Positions 8,001 to 12,593 of a stretch of DNA of 12,593 nt are shown here, in pieces. Made by a program: the position numbers and the translations under genes. Position 1 is the stretch's first letter. Each line of letters opens with the position of its first letter. Origin of the DNA: GCA-2861595 sp035525365 (lineage in GTDB: Bacteria > Actinomycetota > Acidimicrobiia > Acidimicrobiales > GCA-2861595); the NCBI GenBank assembly GCA_035525365.1, contig DATLEK010000111.1, positions 1 to 12,593 of the forward strand, read 5' to 3'. The notes under the pieces are model-generated. The model ran no database searches. It was not told the origin of the DNA and was given only the letters and a program-made list of their open reading frames with translations.

Positions 8001-11000
8001 ACGGCGCGCCCAGGTGGTGCCGTCCCACACCCAGGTGTCACCCCGGTCACTGCCGCCATCCGAGCCGCCGAAGGTTACGATCAGACGGCGCTCGGCGTCA
8101 TAGGCCATGGCGTGCCCATAGCGGGCCGGGGGCTTAGTGGCCGGGCTCTTCAACTTCCAGTTCGAGCCGTCCCAGGCCCAGGTGTCGTCATAGACGCACG
8201 AGGGGCCGTTCCGGTTGAACCCGCCGAACAGGATCGTCTCCTTGCGCACAGGGTCATAGGCCACGGCCGCCCCGTCCCGCGCTGAAGGGCTGGTCTGCGG
8301 GCGCTCCTGTTTCCACTCCGGACTCGCAACGGTGGTGCCCGCGGGTTGGGTGGTCGTCGTGGTTGTGGTGGTCGTAGTCGAGGTCGTGGACGTGGCCCTG
8401 GGCGGCGCGGTGGACTCCCGGGTGGCGCACACCTCCAACGGTGGCTGTGGGTCGGGCGTGGTCGCAGGGGCAGGCACCACGAAGAGCTGGGTGTCGGCCA
8501 GGTCATATACGGGGGAGTCGGAATACCTCTTTTCGAGACCGCCGAAGAGGGCCAGGCGCCCGAGACGATCCTCGGCCATGGCCGCCGAGATCCTGCGCCC
8601 AACCAATGCCGGAGGGGTGCCGTTCCGCCCCGGGGGGGGTTCCACCAGCGCTGTACCCCAGTTGTCGCCATCCCAGGTCCAGGTCAGGTGGCCGCAGCAC
8701 GCAACGCCCGAGTCGTCCTGCGAGCCGCCGACCAACACGATCTGGCGGGTGGCCGGGTGGTAGGCCATGGCGTGGCCTTGGCGGGCCTCGCGGGCGACGG
8801 TGGACTTCCAGCGCCAGGTGGCACCGTCCCAGGTCCAGGTGTCGTCCAAGGCCTTCTTGCCGTCCCAGCCGCCGTACAGCAACGCGTAGCCGGGTTTGGC
8901 GGGGTTGGCGGGGTTGGCAGGGGTCGCAGGGGTCGCAGGGGTCGACGGGTAGTAGGCCATGGCTGAGCGGCCCCGGGGCGGGGGGCTGGTGGTGGGGTGC
9001 AGCTCGGTCCAGCGCGTGCCGTCCCAGGCCCACATATCGCCCAACGGCTTGCCCTCTCGGTCCTCGCCGCCGAACAGGATCACCTGGGACCGGTCGGAGT
9101 CGTACGCCATCGACGCGAACGCCCGGTCCGACGGGTGTTGCTCTTGGGGCTTGTAGGTGTGCTTGCTCCATCTGGAGGTGGACCCGTCCCAAGTCCAGGT
9201 GTCGGCCATGGCGACCCGATTGGACTTGAGGCCGCCGAACAGCACGACCTGCTTTCGTGCCGCGTCGTAGGCCATGGCGTGACCGTGACGGGCGGTGGGG
9301 CCTGCGAAGGGGGCCTGGGACCACTGCTGAGCCAACCCATCCCAGGCCCAGGTGTCCCCGAAGATCCTGACACCGAAATCGTCATCCTCCAGTCCCCCGA
9401 ACAGGATCGTCTGCTGGCGCTCGGCGTCATAGGCCATAGCCGACTCGTGCCTCGCTTCAGGTCTTGACTGGTTCAGCTGCGACGTCTGCCAAATGATCAC
9501 CCGGTCCCGGCTCGGTGGCGGCGGCGTTTGCGACGGGGTGGTCGTGGTCGTGGTCGTCGAGCCCGTGGTCGTCGTCGCCGGTGCCATGGTGGTCGTGGTC
9601 GTCGGCGCCGTGGTGGTGGTCGTCGTCGACCCCGTGTTCGTGGTGGCGGGCAGCGCCAGGGAGTGGGAGCCGGCACTGACCGCTGTCACGCTCCCGACCA
9701 GGACCTTGACGGCGGCCGGCGCCGTCTGGCCGGCGGTATCGGGATCGGTCGGGCCGAGTTGGCCCACGTCGTTGCGGCCCCAAACGAAGAGATCACCGTT
9801 TTTCTGCACGGCCAGGGTGTGGAACACCCCGGCGTCCAGCGCCACCACGTCGCTCAGGGGGGGGCGGGTGGCGGAAGCGAGGACCACCAAGGCCGGGGTG
9901 GGCCGGGCCTGCTGGACAGAATGGGACGCGGCGTCCGGGTTGGCCGATCTGAACGCCTGATTGTTGCACGGACCCGGGAGGGGACCGGCACCCGAGCCTT
10001 CCCCCGTACCGAGCACGTCGGCCAGACCCCATGCCCACACCTTGCCGCTGTCGGTAAGGGCCAGGCTGTGGCCGCTGACGGCCTCGCCCCCTGCGGCCAG
10101 GGCCACCACGCGGTCAGTCGCCACGCCATTGACGGGGTCATCCAACCGAGGGTTCGGCAGACCAACAACCGGTGCCGGGAGCCCGCGCGAGGCGGTGGCG
10201 GCATCGGCGCTCGAGCCGAGCTGTCCGGAACAGTTGTTGCCCCAGGACCACACGGTGCCGTCGTCGGTGAGGGCCAGGCTGTGGTGGCTGCCGGCGGCGA
10301 TGGACACCACCTTTTTGCCGGCCAGCACGACCCTCGTGGGCACGATCTGGGAGCGTCCGCTGTAGGTGCCGTTGTAGTCGTCGTCGGGCGTCTTGCAGCC
10401 TGTGGTCGCCGTGGTCCTTTCGGGAGAGGGCTGGTTGGTTGCCCCGTTGCCGAGCTGGCCCCAACGGTTGTCGCCCCAGGCCCACAGGAACCCGTCCTCG
10501 TCGAGGGCCAAACTGTGCCCGCGCCCAGCCGCAATCGCCTTGATCTTGGGGAGGTTGCGCACCTGCACCGCCGCCGGAGGGCTGAGATGGGGGGAGGGGT
10601 TGGATGTCGTGGCAGGCTTGTTGTTGCCCAGCTGACCGCAGAAGTTCTCACCCCACGCCCACACCGTGTCGTCGTTCTTGAGGGCCAGGCTGTGGTACCC
10701 ACCGGCGGCTACCGCCTTCACACCGGTCAGCGGTTGGTAGGGGCCGATGGTGAGAATTTTTTCGAAGGAGTCACCTGTGGTGCCAGGGGGGATCTTCGGC
10801 TCCTCGATGCGCTGGAACACCTGACCCGGCACCGGGTTGTCCAGCGAGGGATTGCCGGGGGCGCCTGGGTGCCATGACGCGCCGTTACTGGTCGTGTAGA
10901 CGCTGTGGCCGTCGCCCAGCTGGTTCTCGATATTGCGCCCCCACGCCCGCACCGTCCCGTCTGCCAGACGGGCCAGGTTGTGGCTCAACCCGGCTGACAG

Positions 11001-11288
11001 CTGAGTCACCTCTCCCACCCCGGCAACCTCTACCGGGTTGGCGGAGAAGGTGGGGTCGAGGCACCGTGGATCGTTGACGTCGGTATTGGGCGTGAGGCAC
11101 TGGCCCAGCTGGGCGTGATCGTTGTTGCCCCACGCCAGCGGGGGAAGGGTGGCGGCCCGGGCGTCACCCAGGTTGGGCAGGAGAGCCAGCAGCGAGGCCA
11201 CCAGAATGACGGCGAGCACGAGCGCGGCGCGGTGACCTCCTGGGGAGGAGCCCGCTCGCTGCAACTGCGCTGGTCTGTGTACGTTCAC
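2073..11288 (-). CDS. Giant secreted mosaic surface protein: RCC1, Kelch-like propellers, Big, P-domain and Calx-beta domains
   Basis: This protein of about 3071 aa is built for the cell surface. Residues 1-45 are a Sec signal peptide (basic start, hydrophobic ALVLAVILVASLLALL, cleavage after DARA). The domains in order, by nucleotide, are: RCC1 propeller 11150-9648; Thr linker; Kelch-like propeller A 9505-8475; Thr linker; propeller B 8320-7290; two Ig-like domains 7245-6670; propeller C 6640-4945, split by a P-domain 6035-5530; Ig-like domain 4940-4665; Kelch propeller D 4635-3635; three Calx-beta domains 3625-2612; Gln/Ala stalk; one membrane helix near 2246-2187 (LWGGLVVIGLAIAFA); and an Arg-rich tail. 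There is no LPXTG sorting signal and no enzyme domain. P-domains and Calx-beta domains often bind calcium, so calcium-stabilised folding is likely. The frame stays open upstream to an ATG at 11576, but that stretch is low-complexity, crosses a hairpin and would bury the signal peptide. The GTG at 11288, with GGCGGA nearby, is preferred; a GTG at 11300 is possible. Role is inferred as adhesion or ligand display. Confidence 0.88.
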   Translation of the reverse strand: MNVHRPAQLQRAGSSPGGHRAALVLAVILVASLLALLPNLGDARAATLPPLAWGNNDHAQLGQCLTPNTDVNDPRCLDPTFSANPVEVAGVGEVTQLSAGLSHNLARLADGTVRAWGRNIENQLGDGHSVYTTSNGASWHPGAPGNPSLDNPVPGQVFQRIEEPKIPPGTTGDSFEKILTIGPYQPLTGVKAVAAGGYHSLALKNDDTVWAWGENFCGQLGNNKPATTSNPSPHLSPPAAVQVRNLPKIKAIAAGRGHSLALDEDGFLWAWGDNRWGQLGNGATNQPSPERTTATTGCKTPDDDYNGTYSGRSQIVPTRVVLAGKKVVSIAAGSHHSLALTDDGTVWSWGNNCSGQLGSSADAATASRGLPAPVVGLPNPRLDDPVNGVATDRVVALAAGGEAVSGHSLALTDSGKVWAWGLADVLGTGEGSGAGPLPGPCNNQAFRSANPDAASHSVQQARPTPALVVLASATRPPLSDVVALDAGVFHTLAVQKNGDLFVWGRNDVGQLGPTDPDTAGQTAPAAVKVLVGSVTAVSAGSHSLALPATTNTGSTTTTTTAPTTTTTMAPATTTTGSTTTTTTTPSQTPPPPSRDRVIIWQTSQLNQSRPEARHESAMAYDAERQQTILFGGLEDDDFGVRIFGDTWAWDGLAQQWSQAPFAGPTARHGHAMAYDAARKQVVLFGGLKSNRVAMADTWTWDGSTSRWSKHTYKPQEQHPSDRAFASMAYDSDRSQVILFGGEDREGKPLGDMWAWDGTRWTELHPTTSPPPRGRSAMAYYPSTPATPATPANPANPAKPGYALLYGGWDGKKALDDTWTWDGATWRWKSTVAREARQGHAMAYHPATRQIVLVGGSQDDSGVACCGHLTWTWDGDNWGTALVEPPPGRNGTPPALVGRRISAAMAEDRLGRLALFGGLEKRYSDSPVYDLADTQLFVVPAPATTPDPQPPLEVCATRESTAPPRATSTTSTTTTTTTTTTQPAGTTVASPEWKQERPQTSPSARDGAAVAYDPVRKETILFGGFNRNGPSCVYDDTWAWDGSNWKLKSPATKPPARYGHAMAYDAERRLIVTFGGSDGGSDRGDTWVWDGTTWARRASVTAPSVRARHGMVYDAERKQVVLFGGDRPGGLLGDTWVWDGSAWAERHPLTSPPPRGYAQMAYDPARRNTVLAGGWDGTTRDDTWLWDGTSWREANPSNQRPGVNSGAMAFDPSTQKVILRFGAGTFNGSSGDPGEGPCEQFCDQTLTWDGTKWAVPDNGQNGQSNSTVPPPRMFAAMTQDAGGGVVLFGGYGHEAGQGGNPLGSLRPETGGVPYVDPTDADRSDTWTYRAAAASVPLPVNPNNPPKPPQEYGIAELRVTPSEIDADGKSTATATAKATKNGLPDPNTDQVHFSTDGDVTFSAVTNNRDGTYTTTITASRSPGIETITAVNESKIWGTSSAPLVERGIRVTLEPSSLQPDKSSTSRATATLFTAATLADQEVAFSTDGDVTFSPVERQSDRVWAVTITSSDTPGPETITATASPSGLRGSAVLTEVGSLWFDKSPPASDPAPPPRDQSAMAFDAARNRTVLFGGYTGRERPFGDTWTWDGSAWTEQRPAVRPPARYGHAMAYDAARRQVVLFGGHGRDGYLGDTWTWDGTTWTEHKGVSPPARFQTSMTYDEARAQVVLFGGWALTGCNLDTGFCPAFGDTWTWDGAGWTRRLVTPPPPPPTSMVKSFPNTKPILMPLPGPAPGCPGRECPPDTATDDSTPRRPLYPSAIEVKDMPDRVSKVTVTLNSLSWTKFGPADADIMLVAPDGKTSVMLMSDTCETDNARIPISRGEAITLTFDDAAPKALSTDGCTGGTYRPTNVSTPEFSQYHSPDAFPAPAPRRADSNSLGHFAGIDPNGTWSLYVVDDYPNDAGAGEAGRIAGGWSLSITTSNAAVSAPPAPVSPPARGWGAMAYHPPSGKVVLYGGTQAYLPCENSQTGARKTCGRPFNPLADTWTWDGAKWAQEGVGTNPGLRRSGTMASHPGSGQLVLFGGSDDRRGELPDPQFSAPEGERWAGTMRNDTWTWDGKTWAPQASAVTPTARYSAAMAQGPGGNLVLFSGLYLKERKGFNGNKPDYSSLGDTWAYEPRVTVRLDPGVLAADGTSTAQAVATVVDAAGKGLPGVAVSFTTDGDATFAPTIDHGDGTYSATVTASRTDGIEILTAATRFGSSATTLNEVQTVPCSARTTEDPGGWDPVAPMPSKRWRLAVASGRDGRIYTFGGTPGTSKDKNGTEIRDGDEYQPTVASYDPCTNSWQSLPIMPGGGRVAPSASLGPDGRIYVVGGLNFTSTQVEAYTPGLGTTPGRWETLPPMPRDHHGPASAVADDGRLYVMSGRYVDVYTPGPGGAPGTWAGGPDLSVPRYYGSAAAAPDGRILAIGGQDANPEGFNTVEAHVPGSDRWDPAAPMSNPRVYFGAAVNEGRVYATGGARGATIYANGVNPPTDAVEAYSACTQAWLPVTPMPRTRALHGAARGGDGRIYVMGGYSDENADETEINPADPLGSGMGPLVQYVTDAVDAYTPDPRTDPCAKVSVDDQKVEEGRSGTTPARFTIHLDRPLLEDLTVNYTTKDGTAKEGIDYEFRSDKVEFKAGDISDKIVEVQVIGDNVAEGQESFTLELSSPSRGTVISFAKSTGTAIIDDAGTTERPVLSIGGQSVHEPFEGSVPANFTVNLSQAVSEAVSFDYTTADDTATAGADYTATSGRAQIAPGDTSATVVVPVLGDVADEPTEHFSVTISNPSAATIGIAENRGTILNAVEGLAIGDATVVEGDSGTTPAHFTVTLSRPAGEQVSAQFATSDDSARAFSDYSPSQGTVVFAPGEQSKVLTIGALTDTVPELTELFSVKLSKPTGTTIGWADGTGTILDDDGPPPGPEPVPAQAALALGGPPPLPPPAPVAQGQAQAQSQAQAQQQAQQQAQQQAQQQAQQQAQSQGQSQAQSQGQTQAQSQVQSGMADERQREREVERAQISGRDAESGTHLATGVRQSSPVGPAALWGGLVVIGLAIAFAQPGKAPTPARQGGPARRSGTQGSARLPTERIRGRHRRS
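2362..2527 (-). repeat. Gln/Ala-rich stalk with a 12-bp minisatellite core
   Basis: The encoded stretch alternates Q, A and S (AQGQAQAQSQAQ, then repeated QQQA). Its core at 2426-2485 is five 12-bp units on the plus strand: GGGCCTGCTGCT and GGGCTTGTTGCT alternate for four units, then a variant GGGCCTGTTGTT, giving a 24-bp higher-order period. It is followed by a charged segment (ADERQREREVERAQ) that may be helical, and then the membrane helix. It is probably a spacer or coiled stalk. Confidence 0.8.
2612..3625 (-). other. Three tandem Calx-beta domains
   Basis: Each domain carries V.EG..G..PA.FTV.L, then a (V/A).(F/Y).T.D.(T/S)A....DY pattern, then the E.FSV.(L/I)S.P....I strand, and ends with GTI(L/I)(D/N). 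Boundaries are about 3625-3285, 3284-2950 and 2949-2612. Calx-beta domains bind calcium at the domain edges and often lie in tandem in large bacterial surface proteins. Confidence 0.85.
3635..4635 (-). other. Classical six-bladed Kelch propeller (D)
   Basis: Six blades show the Kelch pattern DGR(I/L/V)Y..GG with PMP..R turns: RIYTFGG, RIYVVGG, RLYVMSG, RILAIGG, RVYATGG and RIYVMGG. Between them are W..L.PMP segments such as WETLPPMPRDHHGPA. It is distinct in sequence from the WTWDG family in blocks A-C, so it was acquired separately rather than by duplication of those blocks. Confidence 0.8.
4665..4940 (-). other. Third Ig-like (Big/invasin-type) domain
   Basis: VTVRLDPGVLAADGTSTAQA opens the domain, which continues through FTTDGDATFAP and GDGTYSATVTASRT. 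It closely parallels the two tandem domains at 7245-6670 (TPSEIDADGKSTATATA, FSTDGDVTFSA, RDGTYTTTITASRS, and the more diverged second copy FSTDGDVTFSP). These are bacterial Ig-like repeats of the invasin/intimin kind that act as rigid spacers on surface proteins. Confidence 0.7.
5530..6035 (-). other. Proprotein-convertase P-domain within propeller C
   Basis: The segment starts at AIEVKDMPDRVSKVTVTLN, continues with DADIMLVAPDG and a Cys pair region, and ends with GTWSLYVVDDYPNDAGAG and GGWSLSI. This is the pattern of P-domains (G.W.L.V.D......G....W.L.I) normally found behind subtilisin or metalloprotease domains. No protease occurs in this protein. The P-domain is preceded by a Pro-rich linker (PPPPPP near 6170) and followed by an Ala/Pro linker (about 5505-5525). 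Confidence 0.8.
8325..8420 (-). repeat. Thr-rich linker 2
   Basis: A run of ten Thr (TSTTSTTTTTTTTTTQPAG) joins propellers A and B. It resembles linker 1 in composition but not in exact order. Confidence 0.7.
8892..8945 (-). repeat. Six 9-bp tandem units inside a propeller A blade
   Basis: On plus, GGGTTTGGC, GGGGTTGGC twice, AGGGGTCGC twice and AGGGGTCGA run head to tail. They encode a (T/N/K)PA repeat (STPATPATPANPANPAKPG) between the MAYY and ALLYGG strands of the fourth WDG repeat. Most sister repeats have only about six residues there, so this is an insertion by slippage into a loop. Confidence 0.7.
9520..9647 (-). repeat. Thr-rich linker 1
   Basis: Runs of Thr broken by AP, MAP and GS (STTTTTTAPTTTTTMAP), ending in PSQTPPPPSR, join the RCC1 propeller to propeller A. 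Such linkers are usual in actinobacterial secreted proteins and may be O-mannosylated. On the plus strand the repeat appears as GTGGTCGT-type runs. Confidence 0.75.
9648..11150 (-). other. Seven-bladed RCC1 propeller domain of the giant protein
   Basis: Seven RCC1 repeats can be counted, each with an (A/S/V)WG(x)N...QLG turn and most with a V.A.AAG..HSLAL strand: AWGNNDHAQLG, AWGRNIENQLG, AWGENFCGQLG, AWGDNRWGQLG, SWGNNCSGQLG, AWGLADVLGTG (the most diverged) and VWGRNDVGQLG. A final lone strand SAGSHSLALPA follows, which in RCC1 folds closes the ring against the first blade. Seven matches the eukaryotic RCC1 count. The domain sits first after the signal peptide, so it is extracellular. Its ligand is unknown. 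Confidence 0.85.
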
Positions 11289-11568
11289 GTGGTCCGCCAC
11301 GGGGTGGTTAGAGATTCGAAGTGTCGGTCCTGCGAAGCTGTGCGCACCCCGCTGATCGAAGCTTGGTGAACAGGATCGGCCACCAACTGCCCAAGTATGA
11401 GCCAGCTGAGCTCGAAATTCATCCCCCGAAGTGGGGGTTTCTGGATTGGCCAGCCCCTGCGAGCTGGTTCGGCCAGGTTGGGCTCGCTGAGACGACGATC
11501 TCGACCGGGTTGGCGGTGAACGGACCAGACGCTCGGGAGACGGCTTGGTCTGCCTATTCGGGGGGAAA
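11289..11568 (-). promoter_or_regulatory. Leader and presumed promoter region of the giant gene
   Basis: This gap must hold the promoter of the giant gene if the hairpin upstream terminates transcription. I find no convincing -35/-10 pair. Two features stand out: a small stem CCCCC-acttc-GGGGG (11423-11437, minus strand) and, at 11511-11523, TGGCGGTGAACGG on plus, a near copy of one arm of the hairpin at 11569-11610. The reading frame of the giant gene is open through most of it, but with unlikely protein composition. Confidence 0.35.
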
Positions 11569-11610
11569 CCGTTCACCCGCCAACGGCTGGTGACGCTGGC
11601 GGGTGAACGG
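11569..11610 (-). terminator. Terminator-like hairpin after the small exported protein gene
   Basis: Perfect 14-base arms CCGTTCACCCGCCA and TGGCGGGTGAACGG (11569-11582 and 11597-11610) enclose a 14-base loop, about 20 bases past the stop codon at 11630. On the minus strand the stem is followed only by TTT then C's, so the U-tract is short, as is common in high-GC actinobacteria. It separates the small gene from the giant gene. Confidence 0.65.
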
Positions 11611-11629
11611 CACAGGGGCTTAGTCCTGC

Positions 11630-12244
11630 TTAGCCCTGGCTGTAGGTGCCGGTGAACTCTACGCTGTTAGTACCGGTCCCGCAGTTGTCTGCCGCGAAAC
11701 TACATGCGAGCTGGGTTCCGGTGAATGTGAGCGTAGAGGTATGGCCAACACCGCCAATCTTGCAGTTGGTCGTGTTGGTGCCGGTAGTAATTGTATATGT
11801 GCTGCCCGTCCGCTTGTAGGTGGCGTTGACACTGTCGCACTGTAGGTTGCCGGTGGTATGGAGGGTGCCGGCCACTGGCTGGGGGTCCCCGCTGCATTGG
11901 TCGTTCAGGTAGGTCCCACCCGGGCCGAACCAGAAGGTCTCCGTGGCCTCGAAGATGGCATCGAAGGTGACCGTCTGGCCATCATTGGCGGTGCCAGTAT
12001 TGAAGAGTGTGATCTTCGTCTTCGGGGAGTCAAGGATGTCCACCTTCAAGCACAGCGGCGACGCTGGTTCGGCAATTTTGTCGATGTTGGAGTGACCGCC
12101 GGTGGTGGTGCCAGATCCATGGGCCGATGCCGGCGAGATCTGGGTCAGCAGGGCCGCAGTTGCGAGCAACGCCACCGCGCCGGCCCGACTTACGATACTA
12201 CGCCCGGTCAGCATGCCCGGTTCGGTGTTTCGGTTTTTGGTCAA
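11630..12244 (-). CDS. Small exported hypothetical protein, six Cys in the mature part
   Basis: A 204-aa precursor with a clear signal peptide (RSIVSRAGAVALLATAALL, cleavage after SPASA at residue 41). It leaves a mature protein of about 163 aa rich in Thr, Gly and Asn that looks all-beta (TKITLFNTGT, QTVTFDAIFEAT, STLTFTGTQL, NSVEFTGTYSQG). Six cysteines in the mature part suggest up to three disulfides. I do not recognise the family and see no catalytic motif. The start is the TTG at 12244, because GGGAG lies six bases upstream (12251-12255). The ATG at 12283 would place that ribosome site inside the gene, and the ATG at 12214 lacks one. It is followed by a strong hairpin and then by the giant surface gene, so a functional link is possible but unproven. 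Confidence 0.78.
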   Translation of the reverse strand: MTKNRNTEPGMLTGRSIVSRAGAVALLATAALLTQISPASAHGSGTTTGGHSNIDKIAEPASPLCLKVDILDSPKTKITLFNTGTANDGQTVTFDAIFEATETFWFGPGGTYLNDQCSGDPQPVAGTLHTTGNLQCDSVNATYKRTGSTYTITTGTNTTNCKIGGVGHTSTLTFTGTQLACSFAADNCGTGTNSVEFTGTYSQG

Positions 12245-12250
12245 TGTCTT

Positions 12251-12255
12251 CTCCC
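12251..12255 (-). promoter_or_regulatory. Ribosome binding site setting a TTG start
   Basis: GGGAG on the minus strand with a six-base spacer (AAGACA) to the TTG at 12244. It decides between the TTG and the upstream ATG at 12283. Confidence 0.6.
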
Positions 12256-12265
12256 TGTTTGGATT

Positions 12266-12312
12266 GGATGGTGCAGGCCCCATCCGGCGGTTCCACCCCC
12301 TGCAGCCGCCGG
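12266..12312 (-). promoter_or_regulatory. Two adjacent hairpins in the leader of the exported protein gene
   Basis: CCGGCGG (12284-12290) pairs with CCGCCGG (12306-12312), and GGATGG (12266-12271) pairs with CCATCC (12280-12285), ending about ten bases before the ribosome binding site. A competing pairing TGCAGG/CCTGCA also spans them. The leader could be a structured regulatory RNA, but it matches no riboswitch I know and high GC makes such stems common. Confidence 0.3.
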
Positions 12313-12364
12313 ACCCACATGCTCGGTGCCGCCGACATGGCCAGCGTGACAGAACCCGGCTTGC

Positions 12365-12393
12365 GAAACACGCGCCACAATGGCGCGTTTTTC
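12365..12393. terminator. Two-way terminator-like hairpin after the LuxR-type gene
   Basis: GAAAcACGCGCCA, loop CAA, TGGCGCGTtTTTC: a stem of 12 pairs with one mismatch and a three-base loop. It has a T run on plus and GTTTC on minus. It lies about 80 bases past the stop of the LuxR-type gene on the minus strand, which is the only gene it could terminate here. Confidence 0.55.
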
Positions 12394-12470
12394 CGTTCCC
12401 AATGGGCCATTCGTACCCATTTCCGCGGAATAGGCCGTGCGCCTGGGGCCCGCCGAAAGCAGAACTAGCC

Positions 12471-12593
12471 CTACAGGGGATCCTCGGCTCTGTGCGCCTG
12501 CTCGCGGAGCTGGCGGCGGGAGGAGATGTGCAGCTTGGCGAAGACCTTCTTCAGGTGGCCCTGGACCGTGCGGGGGGATATGAAGAGGCGAGC
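12471..12593 (-). CDS. LuxR-family transcriptional regulator, C-terminal fragment
   Basis: Only the last 40 codons are in the window; the gene runs off the right edge. They read as the recognition half of a LuxR-type helix-turn-helix, FISPRTVQGHLKKVFAKLH, followed by the last helix SSRRQLREQA, matching the (L)(F/N)IS..TV..HL..(I/V)..KL.(V/I).SR.(Q/E)L pattern of the family. The protein would bind DNA as a dimer. Its sensing domain is not visible, so its trigger is unknown. It reads in the same direction as the exported protein gene but is separated by a terminator-like hairpin and a 226-base gap. Confidence 0.85.
   Translation of the reverse strand, partial: ARLFISPRTVQGHLKKVFAKLHISSRRQLREQAHRAEDPL

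Larger units (their letters stand above)
4945..9505 (-). repeat. WTWDG Kelch-like repeat family, 18 copies in blocks A, B and C
   Basis: Fifteen full copies carry the pattern MAYD..R..VVLFGG, then about 10-30 residues, then GDTW(T/A/V)WDG..W. Three further copies keep the LFGG-type strand but lack WDG. The copies fall into six in 9505-8475, six in 8320-7290, three in 6640-6150 and three in 5503-4945. At DNA level the minus-strand motif is well conserved, seen on plus as near-identical copies of GTCCCAGGTCCAGGTGTC, for example near 5334, 6382, 6529 and 8827. Segmental duplication of blades is the likely origin. Confidence 0.85.

Noticed and set aside
4945..9505. Regular DNA repeats as a possible CRISPR array
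   Set aside because: The repeats are in-frame parts of a long coding sequence at uneven, long spacing, with conserved spacer protein sequence.
9528..10877. 449-codon plus-strand open frame
   Set aside because: Shadow of the RCC1 region; repetitive composition, no recognisable domain.
11028..11044. ACCGGGTTGGCGG shared with 11504-11516
   Set aside because: A single short match between coding and leader sequence of similar composition; no further extension, so chance is likely.
11289..11576. N-terminal extension of the giant protein to the ATG at 11576
   Set aside because: It would place about 96 low-complexity residues before a perfect signal peptide and begins inside the terminator hairpin.
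12245..12470. Known riboswitch such as the c-di-AMP (ydaO) type upstream of the exported protein
   Set aside because: The conserved core motifs of that class are not visible; only generic GC-rich stems are seen.

Overview
The window is GC-rich DNA with GTG and TTG starts, an actinobacterial-type VapBC-like toxin-antitoxin pair, a LuxR-type regulator and Sec-exported proteins with Thr-rich linkers. This suggests an actinomycete, perhaps a lineage near the Acidimicrobiia. That placement is an impression from style, not from a marker gene.

Left part (1-2072) is a scrap-yard of small accessory genes. On the minus strand lie the C-lobe remnant of a Ser/Thr protein kinase, with its frame broken at a G5 run, and a helical 144-aa protein whose ATG overlaps the kinase stop. 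On the plus strand is the start-less remains of a PIN-domain (VapC-type) toxin. Next comes an apparently intact minus-strand toxin-antitoxin operon: a ribbon-helix-helix antitoxin overlapping a PIN toxin. A 15-bp palindrome sits just upstream of the antitoxin as a likely operator, preceded by a 19-codon mini-ORF. Bases 1-135 show nothing I can support.

Centre (2073-11288) is one giant minus-strand gene of about 3071 aa with no frame break. It encodes an exported, probably surface-anchored mosaic. In order it has a signal peptide, a seven-bladed RCC1 propeller, a Thr linker, a six-repeat Kelch-like propeller (A) with a WTWDG signature, a second Thr linker, and a second six-repeat propeller (B). 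Two Ig-like (Big/invasin-type) domains follow, then a third six-repeat propeller (C) interrupted in the middle by a proprotein-convertase P-domain. After that come a third Ig-like domain, a classical six-bladed Kelch propeller (D), three Calx-beta domains, a Gln/Ala-rich stalk, one transmembrane helix and a basic tail. No catalytic domain is visible. Display, adhesion or ligand binding is the best guess.

Right part (11289-12593): a 341-nt gap holds the giant gene's leader and a 14-bp-arm hairpin that probably terminates the gene upstream. That gene encodes a small exported protein with six cysteines in its mature part (TTG start, good ribosome binding site). A two-way terminator-like hairpin and the last 40 codons of a LuxR-family regulator complete the window. 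All three genes from 2073 to the right edge read leftward, but the hairpins suggest separate transcription units rather than one operon. The most distinctive object is the multi-propeller giant protein.
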